Positions 54,901 to 64,000 are shown, counted from the first letter of the stretch. The stretch: 64,000 nt of DNA from Mesorhabditis belari (GCA_958450365.1 CAUEEP010000921.1:434001-498000), one strand, 5' to 3'. Notes: generated from the letters alone by a model not told the origin. Program-made: numbers and translations.

Positions 54901-55635
54901 GATTGTTTGCAAAAAAATGAACGCTCAACTCATGAATAGTCTTTTTCCTTTTGTTGATGCTTTGCTTATCTTCAAGAAAAGCTTTCTTTTCAAATTTTCG
55001 TTGAGAAAACTGCTAAAATAAGAGGCTTTATTGCTAATGATTCACAAAAATTAGCCTAACTGGAGAAATCAGAAAAGTTTAGAGGATTAAGCTTTGCGCT
55101 AAGCTTTGCGCAATTCTTTATTCTAGATGGACTCAGGTGTTCCAGCTTAATTTCATTTTTTGAAAGCTTAAACAGCAAACAGCTTAAACATTGCAAGATC
55201 TAAAGTCTTTTGAAAAAAAACTTTAATCTGTTAAAGATGGCTTATAGCCAAATGGCTATAAGCTTTTTCTGTTGACTTTGCAATTTCTCTAGAAACTCTG
55301 GAAAAAGCGATTTGGTTTATTAAAAGATAGAAAACCGAAAAACCGAAAAAAACGGTAACCTTTACTTTCAGACTTTGTCCGATTCATTTTCATTTTTACT
55401 TTATTTGGCAGTCAGTTTGGCAGGCATCAAAGAATGAATTGAATTGGATCAAAAGTCCATAGAACGGGAAAAATGAGAAGGAAAGCTTACCGTAGTTTAA
55501 ATAAATTACTCATCTTTTTAAAAACGCTTTTTAGCTTATGATGGTTGATGATGGCCACTCGTTAAAATCGATAAATTCGGGGAAATTCTGCTTGCATCAA
55601 TCTAGAATGAGCTTTTTGTACGAGTGCTCCGCAAA
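54901..55635. other. Upstream region of the VWA-like gene
   Basis: No exon or RNA gene seen. A/T-rich with GGCTTATAGCCAAATGGCTATAAGC (a small palindrome near 55240, given here only in outline). Its promoter should lie here. Confidence 0.35.
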
Positions 55636-55639
55636 TTCT

Positions 55640-55925
55640 GATCGTCCTGTTGAATCGTCCAAATTCTGATCGTCCTATTGAATCGTCCAAATTCTGATCG
55701 TCCTATTGAATCGTCCAAATTCTGATCGTCCTATTGAATCGTCCAAATTCTGATCGTCCTATTGAATCGTCCAAATTCTGATCGTCCTTTTGAATCGTCC
55801 AAATTCTGATCGTCCTATTGAATCGTCCAAATTCTGATCGTCCTTTTGAATCGTCCAAATTCTGATCGTCCTGTTGAATCGTCCAAATTCTGATCGTCCT
55901 GTTGAATCGTCCAAATCCTGCTTTT
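55640..55925. repeat. 28-bp minisatellite
   Basis: Ten units combining AAATTCTGATCGTCC and TATTGAATCGTCC; only the T/G at one position varies. It lies about 180 bp from a Tc1-like pseudogene but shares no visible motif with it. Confidence 0.95.
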
Positions 55926-56104
55926 TAGCTAATGTATATATTTCTTGCTTAAGCATATCCAAATAATGAGTGACATTCTAAAGCTATTCAAGCAAGCAAA
56001 AGTGAGGCTTTTTTTGTTCATTTATTCACTATTCTTCACATAAACAAGTTAGCAAAAAATCTAAAATTGTTGTGCAAAGTGCAAAAACATCTTTTTGTTG
56101 TTTG

Positions 56105-56345
56105 TCAAGACACAAATAATACTTTCGCCCAATCACGTGTCGTCCAACTTCGGTAGGTCCGTGCAAAGTCAAGGCGCTGCTTCCGGTGCTTAGAATTTGT
56201 CAGAGGTTTACGGGCAGCCCTTCTTGCATATAATCCAGCTTGATTTAATCGTCGTCGGATCGTTTCCGGCGATACAACCTTGTTAAATTGATCCCTCATC
56301 ATTTGGCTTCCATCGGTCCAGTTTTTTTAGGATCGTTTTTCACTC
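56105..56345 (-). pseudogene. Tc1-like transposase fragment
   Basis: Minus strand reads VSPETIRRRLNQAGLYARRA, then RKPLTNSKHRKQRLDFA and DWAKVLFVS, matching the second half of the Tc1 DNA-binding region up to just before the first catalytic Asp (expected DE after FS). The catalytic core is absent. Confidence 0.85.
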
Positions 56346-56728
56346 GCCGGCCCACAACTGTATGTCAAAAGGAGCCAAAGGAGTACGTGAAAGAATTGCA
56401 AGAATTTTTGGAACAAATCTTATATCTGTCTTACTTTGGTAAATGATAAAACTCTCTAATAGTATTGTGGTCCAGGAGGGGGTTCAAAACTAGTAGTGCG
56501 CACTACTATTAGAGAGAATATGGTAATCGAGAAAAAATATAAAAGAGCATTTGGCTTTCTTGATCGTGTTTTTGAATAAAGAACTGATGAGCCAATATTT
56601 CGAAGAAAAAAAAACAGGGCGTGCCCTCACTAAATGTAAACAAAATACCGGAACTTTGCTGATGGGGTCAAGACTTAGGCTGCAACCTAATATAATCAAT
56701 AAATTGATTAGTCCTAATGGTTATTATA

Positions 56729-57269
56729 TTAGGTTGTCCAATAAGTAATGCGTGTTACTTATTTCGAGACTATTGCGAAATCGCTTCGAGCAAATATATG
56801 CTCTTTTTAATCATCAGCATCTTGTGTTTATTTTTCTATATTATTTTATTCATCTGCCTTTGTTTTATAATAGATATGTTGTTTTGCAGATGAAAGACAA
56901 AAAGTTTGTTGTCCGCGCATCAATGCTGTATGATTTCAAACGAGGTAAAACTGCAGCGGATTGCCATCGAACTATCTGTGCCGCATTTGGAGAGGATTCA
57001 ATTTCAATCAGCCAGTGCCAGCGCTGGTTTAAACGATTTGCGGACGGAAACGAGTCAAAAGTGTTGACGAGGTGCAAAAATGGCTCGACGATTTCTTCTC
57101 ATCGAAACCAGCTTCATTCTATTATGACGGACTTCACTCTTTGCTCGGACGATGGAGAAATGTTGTTGATTGTTGTGGAGAATATATCGATTAATAAAGT
57201 TCTCTTTTGTTAATTTTGTGATATTTTGAAAATCGTGTCAAAACACGCATTACTTATTGGACAACCTAA
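56729..57269 (+). mobile_element. Internally deleted mariner with intact ends
   Basis: 541 bp bounded by TA, with perfect 28-bp terminal repeats beginning TTAGGTTGTCCAATAAGTAA. The plus-strand interior retains the transposase N-terminal helix-turn-helix (MLYDFKRGKTAADCH, SQCQRWFKRFADGNE) joined, after deletion of the catalytic core and a frame change, to the C-terminal KWLDDFFSSKPASFYYDGL and stop. It is mobilisable in principle by a related transposase, but encodes no enzyme. Confidence 0.95.
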
Positions 57270-57335
57270 TATTATAAATATTACTAAAGGAAAAAAGGCT
57301 TAGTGTAAAAAGCAGGTTTTTTTGCCATAATAAAT

Positions 57336-57619
57336 AATAAATTGTGGAAAATCCTAGAAGTATATGTAGTCATCCTTATCAAATTTTGGCCAGTCTCTAT
57401 CCCCATCATCTTTCCCTTTATCATTCTTTTGCGAATCGTGTTAGTAGGGTTTGGAATAAGCTCCCGTCTGGTATCTTTTCGTCTGAAGGAAAATTTAAAT
57501 TATCTGTAAACGAATTAGAAACATTTAAAATTTGCGACACCTTTTCTCTAAGTCATTCTCTATTAAAACAAAAGTCCTCGTTTTCTTTAGTTATATTTTT
57601 TCTTTTACCCAATGCATAA
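57336..57619 (+). pseudogene. LINE reverse-transcriptase 3' end, unexpanded copy
   Basis: Reads HHLSLYHSFANRVSRVWNKL PSGIFSSEGKFKLSVNELE and stops after a hydrophobic tail. It is 5'-truncated, homologous to 40970-41912, and has only one WNKLPS. Confidence 0.85.
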
Positions 57620-57772
57620 TTCTTTGAAGGCAAAAATTCGAGAGCTCTGCAAAAAAAGGAGGCTAAAACTCGATGATTTCTCAACTTGACCACTCTATTC
57701 TTTCCTGGTTTCGATAAATGACTTTCTTTAATGATCAGCGGAATATCCCAATCACTTTATCGGTTTTCTTTA

Positions 57773-57934
57773 GCAGGGCCGCGCGAACGCAGCCCCTCAC
57801 GCAAAAATTTAGCTGTTAGCGAATCCCAACTCGGGACTGCCACACAGGTCAACCCAGCCTAAAGTGCAATGGCCGAGCCTCGCCATGGGGGTCCCGTCTT
57901 GGTGATCACGAGAGCCCCCCAGCCAGGTAAGTTT
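57773..57934 (-). ncRNA. U1 snRNA, variant copy
   Basis: Minus strand begins AAACTTACCTGG, the U1 5' end that pairs with 5' splice sites. It continues with stem-loop I, the stem-loop II loop CCATTGCACTTT (U1A site ATTGCAC), the Sm site TAAATTTTTGCG, and a closing hairpin CTGCGTTCGCGC. Length is about 162 nt, close to the known 164. In stem-loop I the U1-70K loop reads GATCACCAAG, so the conserved G of AUCANGA is C. That mutation could weaken U1-70K binding, making this a variant or dying copy. The 120 bp upstream are shared with the second copy and should contain the snRNA promoter. Confidence 0.9.
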
Positions 57935-58739
57935 ATGAGGGGAGAATGGGTGTGGGTTGTGGAAAGAACGGATGCCAGATGGAATACGATTACGGCGATA
58001 TGCAAAGAGCGCACAAAGAGTGCACAAAGAGCACGGGAAAGAGAAAGAGATGGGCTGGTGAAAAGAGAGGTGAAACGTGAAAGAGAATTTTGATTCATTT
58101 TCAGAAAGTGAATAATTTAAGAATAATAATCGAATGAATAATAAGTGCATCTCTCTCTAGCCATCTCGATCTAGTAAGAGAAGTAGACGAGTTAGAATTT
58201 AATTGATTTTCGAAAATATTAACTCTATTTGAAGTCTTTGCTCTCATTGCTTTTTGCTCTCTAGCTTCAAAGGCTTCTAATCGAAATATTCAATTCTTTT
58301 TCTATATTCTATATTTCTAATTCTAATTTTATATTTCAAAAGCTTTTTGGTGCCTTTTTTTGAGTTCTTTTGATGTTCAGGCTTTCAGCAATAAAAGATA
58401 AGCGTTTTTTGCGTTGATCAAAATTTCGTTAACTTTAGAAATAAAGAAAACTACTTTTTTGATCATATAAATGCTTTTATAAGACTAATAAAGTGAATGG
58501 AATGCTTAAAACGCTTAGAAAGAGCTGTTTTTGACATAAACTTTTACTCTTGACTTGGCTTTTGATTGAATTCCCGTTGTTGGCAATTTTCCAGTTTTTT
58601 GCTTATGCAATTTTTTCAAATAGATATTAGCTAGACGCTCTATACTTTCATATTATATTTGATTTTTACTAATTTTTACAAATTTAACAATATTTTCCGG
58701 TACAAAATGCAATACGAAAAGTTTCGACTTCGAGCCGCT

Positions 58740-58925
58740 TTGTGGTATGTTTTTAAATAAGGGAAATCGACGAGCTTGGTTGGAAACTTCTGCCCCCACG
58801 CACCTCATAGTCCGGACCTGGCCCCATCAGATGTCCGGACCTGGCCCCATCAGAGGTCTGGACCTGGCCCTATCAGAGGTCTGGACCTGGCCCTATCAGA
58901 GGTCTGGACCTGACCCCATCGGATC
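58740..58925 (+). pseudogene. mariner scrap with short SPDLAPSD expansion
   Basis: After GAAATCGACGAGCTTGGTTG (IDELGW in mariner) comes TAGTCCGGACCTGGCCCCAT, the codons for SPDLAPSD, repeated five times in 23-bp units. It is the opposite-strand sibling of the large array at 60738-61655. Confidence 0.8.
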
Positions 58926-58997
58926 TCAACTTGATCACTTGGTGGTTTCGAGAAATGGCTATTTTTAATCATCCCAACCACTTAATCGCTTTCTTTA

Positions 58998-59159
58998 GCA
59001 GGGCCGCGCGAACGCAGCCCCTCACGCAAAAATTTAGCTGTTAGCGAATCCCAACTCGGGACTGCCACACAGGTCAACCCAGCCTAAAGTGCAATGGCCG
59101 AGCCTCGCCATGGGGGTCCCGTCTTCATGATCACGAGAGCCCCCCAGCCAGGTAAGTTT
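58998..59159 (-). ncRNA. U1 snRNA, second copy
   Basis: Same 162-nt architecture as the copy at 57773-57934: 5' AAACTTACCTGG, ATTGCAC in stem-loop II, Sm site AAATTTTTG, terminal CTGCGTTCGCGC hairpin. Here the U1-70K loop is GATCATGAAG, which fits AUCANGA, so this copy is the better candidate for a functional gene. Upstream sequence on the minus strand (about 59160-59280) matches that of the first copy with scattered changes, as expected for duplicated snRNA promoters. Confidence 0.92.
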
Positions 59160-59399
59160 ATGAGGGGAGAATGGGTGTGGGTTATGGAAAGAGCGGGTGC
59201 CAGATGGGATACGATTGCGTGGGCATGCAAAGAGCGCACAAAGAGCGCATGAAAGAGAAAGAGACGGGCTGGCGGAGAGTCTTTTGAATAGAATTCTTAG
59301 TCGATTCTTGCCATTTTCCCACTCAACAAACAAAAGAACTTTTATTATACACTAAATAATCCAAACTGAGTTGAAATCATAAGCCAATGAACATTCGTT

Positions 59400-59715
59400 T
59401 TTAGTTTTCTAGCGTTGAATAGTGCGGAAAATGAAACTTCTGTCGATTTTAAGACGCTTGTGAATCTCCGAGACTCCTAGCTTGTACATCAGCATGATCG
59501 ACGATGATCGATTGTCATTAGCTGCAGCATGATGATCGATTGTCGATGGGGATTCTCCAATCATTCTAAAAAACACATTTTATATGAGAAAAGTTTCAAT
59601 TATATTCCAAATATAATAAAAACACAAAAAAAAACCCAGAAAAGAAGCTGAAATCAATAGATTATTGTCCTTGAAGGCGCGCGATACTGTTGCAACAATT
59701 ATGGCGCACCCTGTA
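59400..59715 (-). pseudogene. 5' end of the DD37D Tc1-like element
   Basis: Homologous to 37190-37520: it includes AATAGTGCGG, TGATGATCGATTGTCGATGG, CACATTTTATATGAGAAAAG and the terminus GGCGCACCCTGTACA. Only the transposase start and TIR side remain. Confidence 0.75.
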
Positions 59716-59719
59716 CAAT

Positions 59720-60010
59720 CTATGATATGAGGAAATTTTGATAATCGTCGATTTGTCGCCTGGTATATACGAAATATGAAGCCAAAATCGCATCCAAAAG
59801 GTGACGATCCGCTGCTCTTCTAGTATACGGCGTCATGGCGCGATGGACGTCAGCTTCAGGCAATCCCTCAATCACCAGGTGGTAATCGTTTCCGAGTTTC
59901 TTCGCGAGATCAACATCCTCGAAGGGCGGGGGCAGCTTCATTGTTTCAATTGGCGGAAGTGGGTGATATGGATGGCGGACGAGAATGCCGGCATGCTTTC
60001 CCTTGTCGTA
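59720..60010 (-). CDS. 3' coding part of an unrecognised gene (copy C)
   Basis: Minus-strand frame from about 60010 to TAG at 59722-59720 reads HPYHPLPPIETMKLPPPFED, VDLAKKLGNDYHLVIEGLPE, ADVHRAMTPYTRRAADRHLL and on to TRRQIDDYQNFLIS. Composition is that of a real small protein. An ATG at MKLPP is available, but the duplicate at 60165-60300 suggests the original frame began further upstream. Upstream it is cut off by an A/T homopolymer block. Family not recognised; whether it is a gene or a retro-type copy is open. Confidence 0.45.
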   Translation of the reverse strand, partial: YDKGKHAGILVRHPYHPLPPIETMKLPPPFEDVDLAKKLGNDYHLVIEGLPEADVHRAMTPYTRRAADRHLLDAILASYFVYTRRQIDDYQNFLIS

Positions 60011-60017
60011 TCCTTTT

Positions 60018-60076
60018 TAAAAAACAAAAAAAATATTTTTTTTTATAATAATAAAAAATATTTTTATAAAAAAAAT

Positions 60077-60128
<52 letters not shown>

Positions 60129-60162
60129 AAAAAAAAAAAAAAAAAAAAATAAAAAAATTAAT
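60018..60162. repeat. A/T homopolymer block
   Basis: Almost only A and T, with about 50 consecutive-type A residues on the plus strand. It separates two partial copies of the same coding sequence. It may be an assembly filler or collapsed low-complexity DNA. Confidence 0.8.
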
Positions 60163-60412
60163 TCGTTTCCGAGTTTCTTCGCGAGATCAACATCCTCGAA
60201 GGGCGGGGGCAGCTTCATTGTTCCAATTGGCGGAAGTGGGTGGTATGGATGGCGTGCGAGATTCCTCATCAGCATACTTCTCGGGGCGCTTCAGATCGGT
60301 AGATGTAGAAATAGAGTTGCAGTATCTCGCAACAACCTCGAACTTGGGTAATTAAACCATATGAGCATATGATAAGAGCAAATTTTGATAATCGTCGATT
60401 TGTCGCCTGGCT
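60163..60412 (-). pseudogene. Chained partial copies (A and B) of the same mRNA-like sequence
   Basis: Minus strand order: 60412-60365 repeats the 3' end of copy C (GGCGACAAATCGACGATTAT); 60358-60337 is an SL1-like 22-mer; then about 60 nt, an ATG (MLMRNLARHPYHPLPPI) and MKLPPPFEDVDLAKKLGN, cut off at 60163. Relative to copy C there is a 4-nt indel just before RHPYH, so the copies are not in the same frame. Confidence 0.65.
60337..60358 (-). other. SL1-like spliced-leader sequence
   Basis: The 22 nt match nematode SL1 at 21 positions, starting GGTTTAATTACCCAAG; position 19 is C instead of T. What follows begins GTTGTTGCGAG and lacks the SL RNA Sm site and third hairpin, so it looks like the leader of a trans-spliced mRNA copied into the genome rather than an SL RNA gene. 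The GT immediately after it keeps the SL RNA gene alternative open. Confidence 0.7.
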
Positions 60413-60423
60413 CTCAGACTCAC

Positions 60424-60538
60424 GATCAGTTCCCCCAAAAACCATTATCAAATGCATTGATTTTTCCAAGAATCTGTCAATAGGAACAATATAGTTCAAG
60501 CAAGCGCTTATAACTGCTGCCAGAATAACACTCAGCAT
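60424..60538 (-). other. Possible first exon with hydrophobic N-terminus
   Basis: ATG at 60538 opens MLSVILAAVISACLNYIVPI, a signal-peptide-like start, then DRFLEKSMHLIMVFGGTD, ending at a GTGAGT donor. The next in-phase exon is not evident because the following DNA is the rearranged copy block. Confidence 0.3.
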
Positions 60539-60737
60539 GTTTCTGTTACTTTTTTGTGTGCTCTTTTTATATAAATACTTTATTCAGGAAAAAAATCACA
60601 ATCAAAAAATCAGAAAATCACATCGAGATCGTAGCCATAAAAAATTCAAGTACTGCAACAGCAGCTAACTTGAAGATGGAACTGATTAACCATGCCAAAT
60701 CAAATCGTTGATATTTTACTAATTTTATAGATTTTAT

Positions 60738-61655
60738 AGATGGGGCCAGGTCCGGACATCTGATGGGGTCAGGTCCGAACATCTGATGGGGCCAGGTCCG
60801 GAGATCTGATAGGGCCAAGTCCGGACATCTGATAGGGTCAGGTTCGGACATCTGATGGGGTCAGGTCCGAACATCTGATGGGGCCAGGTCCGGAGATCTG
60901 ATAGGGTCAGGTCCGGACATCTGATGGGGCCAGGTCCGGAGATCTGATAGGGCCAGGTCCGGACATCTGATGGGGTCAGGTCTGGACATCTGATGGGGCC
61001 AAGTCCGAAGATCTGATGGGGCCAGGTCCGAAGATCTGATAGGGTCAGGTCGGGACAGCTGATGGGACCAGGTCCGGAGATCTGATAGGGTCAGGTCCGG
61101 ACATCTGATGGGGTCAGGTCCGAACATCTGATGGGGCCAGGTCCGGAGATCTGATAGGGCCAAGTCCGGACATCTGATAGGGTCAGGTTCGGACATCTGA
61201 TGGGGTCAGGTCCGAACATCTGATGGGGCCAGGTCCGGAGATCTGATAGGGTCAGGTCCGGACATCTGATGGGGCCAGGTCCGGAGATCTGATAGGGCCA
61301 GGTCCGGACATCTGATGGGGTCAGGTCTGGACATCTGATGGGGCCAAGTCCGAAGATCTGATGGGGCCAGGTCCGAAGATCTGATAGGGTCAGGTCGGGA
61401 CAGCTGATGGGACCAGGTCCGGAGATCTGATAGGGCCAGGTCCGGACATCTGATGGGGTCAGGTCTGGACATCTGATGGGGCCAAGTCCGAAGATCTGAT
61501 GGGGCCAGGTCCGAAGATCTGATAGGGTCAGGTCGGGACAGCTGATGGGACCAGGTCCGGACAGCTGATGGGGCCAGGTCCGGAGATCTGATAGGGTCAG
61601 GTCCGGACATCTGATGGGGTCAGGTCCGGACATCTGATGGGGCCAGGTCCGGTGC
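60738..61655. repeat. 23-bp minisatellite grown from the mariner catalytic motif
   Basis: About 40 units of TCTGATGGGGCCAGGTCCGG plus ACA. Minus-strand reading of one unit gives the codons for PDLAPSD. The array is continuous with a mariner pseudogene at the exact position of SPDLAPSD (third catalytic Asp). Higher-order blocks are repeated, e.g. 60760-61080 versus 61120-61400. Confidence 0.95.
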
Positions 61656-62265
61656 GTGGGGCAGAAGTTTCCACCAAGCTCGTCGATTTTTTGGTGAGTG
61701 ACTTTTGCAGTGTGAGGTTTTGCATTATCATGCAAAAATTGCGCCTTTGATGTTTCAACGCCCTTTCTTTAAAGCCTCGTTAACTCTTCTGAACTGTTTT
61801 GAATAAAAATCAGCGGTGACAATTTCTCCCGGATTCAACAACTCAATAATACCCCAAAACATTTGTATTTCACCAACAGCAAAGATAAGTTTCTTTCCAT
61901 GAATATCGGGTTTTGAAGTTGGTTATCGGGGTTGACCAAGAGAAAGCCACTGATTTTTGGCTTTGACGTTCTCATAATGAATCCATGTTTTATCAGATGT
62001 TAGATCCGATAAAACATCTTCCCTAAAAATCATGAGATTTGCCTTTTTGAAGCAGAGTAGGGCTAACGATAACACGAGTTATTTTGTTGCCTTGAGTCAG
62101 TTCATGAGGAACCCATCTTCCGCAATGAATTGTTTTTCCTAATTGATGTAAGTGGTTTTCGATTGGTTTTTGGTCCATCCCAAATGTCTCCACTAACTGG
62201 GTTGGATTGAGTTCAATGGCATCAAGCAAATCCTCATCTGAAAGTTTAAAAAGTCTAAAAAGTGA
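61656..62265 (-). pseudogene. mariner transposase pseudogene interrupted by the array
   Basis: Minus strand: LLDAIELNPTQLVETFGMDQ, HLHQLGKTIHCGRWVPHEL (DNA-binding region, about 62230-62080), then PDIHGKKLIFAVGEIQMFWG and PGEIVTADFYSKQF (about 61900-61780), then HDNAKPHTAKVTHQKIDELG (second Asp, about 61735-61670). Beyond it the third-Asp motif has become the 23-bp array, and no C-terminal block follows. Stops and frame changes are present. Confidence 0.9.
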
Positions 62266-63200
62266 GTCTATAAAAGATTTAACATAAAATTAGCCGTTAA
62301 ATGTAAATGTTGAGGGAAAGCTTCACGCTGAAAGTTGTAGCGTACTGAAAGTTGGTAGCGCTCAAAATCAAAGATCAAACTCGAGGATTAAACGGTGAAT
62401 GGCAGTGATGCGATGAGCAATGTTGAACAAAAAGGCGAAAAGAATTGGGTTGTCCAGCTATGAATGCGCATTTTTACTATTTTCTAGATTTCCCAAGATA
62501 TCGAACAGATATATATGAGTGTTATATATCATTCGAAAGCTGAAGATCTCCTCTACATTTTGGAATAAAAAGCTTTGGAATTTGTTCGGCTTTTGGGCAA
62601 ATTGATTGCACAAAAGGAGAGGTCGTTTTCGAAAAAACCCATTCCAGCTTAGCTATTCCTCAAGTTTTATGGTGTAAAATAACCGCCCAGAAAAGAAAAG
62701 AAAAGTAAAGATGCTCTGAAATTGTTATATTTAAAAATCTTTTTTTAAATATAACAATGAATTAGTTGTTAGAATTAGAATCTTTAAACTGAATCACCAG
62801 ATATCAAAGCGCTCTTTTGTGACTTTTTTTTTCTAATAAAAAGTTATGATTCATTTTGGAAGCGTTCTCCATCCAGGACGTGTTGCATCGATCGGAAAAG
62901 ATGATATCTGTAGGACATGAGTAGAGTGTGTTCCTTGCAGACAAAGCGTTTTCTAAAAAGCACGCGCCAAAGATAAGCTACCGTAGCCCTATGCTTTACA
63001 TCAGCAAATTTTTCAAAATGCAAATGTACATTAAAATCTTGCGCTTTTTTTCTATTACTCTTTCCATAACTTTTTGTTTTTTTCTTTTTGTTATTCTAGT
63101 CTTCTTGAAAGTCGACGAGCGTAAGAGAGTGCACATCAACAACCCTAAAACAATTTTGTTTAATTTATTTTAAAAAGTCTAAAGAGGAACAAAAAAAATA
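62266..63200. other. Repeat-rich stretch without a supported gene
   Basis: About 62448 carries a mariner-type terminus (GGGTTGTCCAGCTATGAATG). A minus-strand exon-like piece ending in FPIDATRPGWRTLPK and a stop lies near 62830-62900 but has no partner. The plus-strand hydrophobic open frame at 62928-63173 has no splice or family support. Confidence 0.35.
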
Positions 63201-63202
63201 CC

Positions 63203-63286
63203 TTAAAATGGCCGTCCTCCGCATTTCTTGAAGTCGGACACCACGCGAAAGACTTGATTTTCGTCGCAGCTCATGTCAAAAGTTCG
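63203..63286 (-). CDS. Terminal exon of an unidentified minus-strand gene
   Basis: After the acceptor GTTTTAG the minus strand reads RTFDMSCDENQVFRVVSDFK KCGGRPF and TAA at 63205-63203. The 28-codon exon starts in phase 0 and has two Cys. Upstream exons would lie above 63290; none is convincing before the mariner remnant, so the gene may begin outside the window. Too short to classify. Confidence 0.4.
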   Translation of the reverse strand, partial: RTFDMSCDENQVFRVVSDFKKCGGRPF

Positions 63287-63680
63287 CTAAAACTTACAAA
63301 TTTTAAAATGCTATGTAAAATTTAAAAAAAAACATATTTAAAACGGAAAATGTTAAGAAACACTATTAAAAAAGTATATTATTTACGAATTTACCAGGCC
63401 TATTTTCTACATTTGCACTAGAACTATTCAAAAACAAATTCCACGCCCTAAAAAGCGTAAATCCTCAAATAAAACTATCCATTACTACATTTTAAGGAAA
63501 TTTTGCACATTTTTTTCGCGCGGCCTTTATAGCTTTGCTTAAAAAGCGCACCTTTTAGAAAACGCGTTGTCGGAGGGTTGTCGGATCAATTGTCTGACAA
63601 AAAAGTTGTCAAGGCAGACTTGTCTGACAAATTGTCTGTCAACAAGGAGCACACTCTAGACATGAGACTGAGAACTGAGC

Positions 63681-64000
63681 TCATGAGAATATGTTGATTG
63701 GGATAAGTTCCCAGTTCAACTCGTCGATTGTGGAGCGGCTCAACTTTACCGTTTGTGAACTGGTGTTGTCGTGTTGAAGAATGACTTTTTTCAAATTAGG
63801 GCGCTTTTTCTTAATTTTCTCATCGAGTTTTTTTGAGCTGGTCGCTGTATAATCGAGCATTGATTGTCTGTTTATTAAAACTCTCAAGAAATGACACGTA
63901 AGAGATTCCACCGATAGCATGTACTTCTTCTGGTGGTGGCGAATCCTTTGCTGGTGTAACTCCAGATCCGACCCATTCTCGTTTTCTCTGGAAGTTTACA
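63681..64000 (-). pseudogene. mariner transposase pseudogene, cut by the window end
   Basis: Minus strand from the window edge reads KREWVGSGVTPAKDSPPPEE, SFLESFNKQTINARLYSDQL, then after a frame change LDEKIKKKRPNLKKVILQHD, NTSSQTVKLSRSTIDELNWE and LIPINIFS with a stop. HDN is the second catalytic Asp; the third-Asp motif after WELIP is absent. Confidence 0.85.

Noticed and set aside
60079..60126. Poly(A) tail of a retrocopy
   Set aside because: The A-run is on the plus strand while the copied mRNA is on the minus strand, so orientation is wrong.
60337..60440. SL RNA gene
   Set aside because: Downstream 80 nt lack an AATTTTTGG-type Sm site and a GC-rich third hairpin; the flanks are copies of an mRNA-like sequence. 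Kept open as an alternative because GT follows the leader.
61091..61735. 214-residue minus-strand frame
   Set aside because: Only the first ~25 residues are transposase; the rest is the 23-bp array.
62928..63173. 81-residue hydrophobic plus-strand protein
   Set aside because: No splice context, no family features, Phe/Leu/Ile-rich as expected from AT-rich DNA.

Overview
This is a eukaryotic window, almost certainly from a rhabditid-type nematode. The evidence is compact exons split by introns with TTTCAG-type acceptors, a 21/22 match to spliced leader SL1, an array of the nematode telomere repeat (GCCTAA, complement of TTAGGC), two U1 snRNA copies with a nematode-like 5' end, and a secreted carboxypeptidase ending in a ShK module. 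Coding DNA is a small fraction. The rest is foldback elements, mariner/Tc1-type DNA transposons and their short derivatives, a LINE tail, tRNA-like remnants, and more than twenty minisatellites.

Layout. 1-700 foldback element. 1979-4785 (+) last five exons of a gene with a Ser-rich, disordered C-terminus. 7542-11265 (-) complete four-exon Ly6/uPAR GPI-anchored protein. 11683-14139 (+) probable last two exons of a coiled-coil protein. 14.1-23.9 kb is repeat-rich and holds a mariner remnant and a few weak exon candidates. 23990-39676 (+) is the main gene: a 27-exon, 906-residue M14 zinc carboxypeptidase with signal peptide, propeptide, catalytic domain, a long Glu/Arg/Lys-rich helix and a C-terminal ShK domain. 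Its introns carry transposon remnants and minisatellites. 39.7-48 kb is repeats only: a foldback holding telomere-type DNA, a LINE 3' end, a tRNA-derived array, and two abutting mariner-end elements. 48026-49297 (+) C-terminal exons of a single-pass membrane protein. 49712-51293 (+) small Ser/Pro-rich protein with one unresolved intron. 51896-54900 (-) complete seven-exon secreted VWA-like protein. 57.77-59.16 kb (-) two U1 snRNA copies. 59.7-60.5 kb (-) scrambled partial copies of an mRNA-like sequence, one preceded by an SL1-like 22-mer. 60.7-64 kb mariner pseudogenes and one small (-) terminal exon.

How it fits together. Three of the complete or near-complete products (Ly6, carboxypeptidase, VWA-like) look secreted or surface-anchored; no shared pathway is visible. 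The most unusual theme is in the repeats. Several minisatellites are in-place amplifications of short conserved pieces of mobile or RNA genes: the SPDLAPSD catalytic motif of mariner, the C-terminal WEELD stretch of a DD37D Tc1-like transposase, the WNKLPS motif of a LINE reverse transcriptase, tRNA A-box segments, and the end of a small palindromic element. Gene models were built by hand from splice signals and phase; all complete models close in frame.
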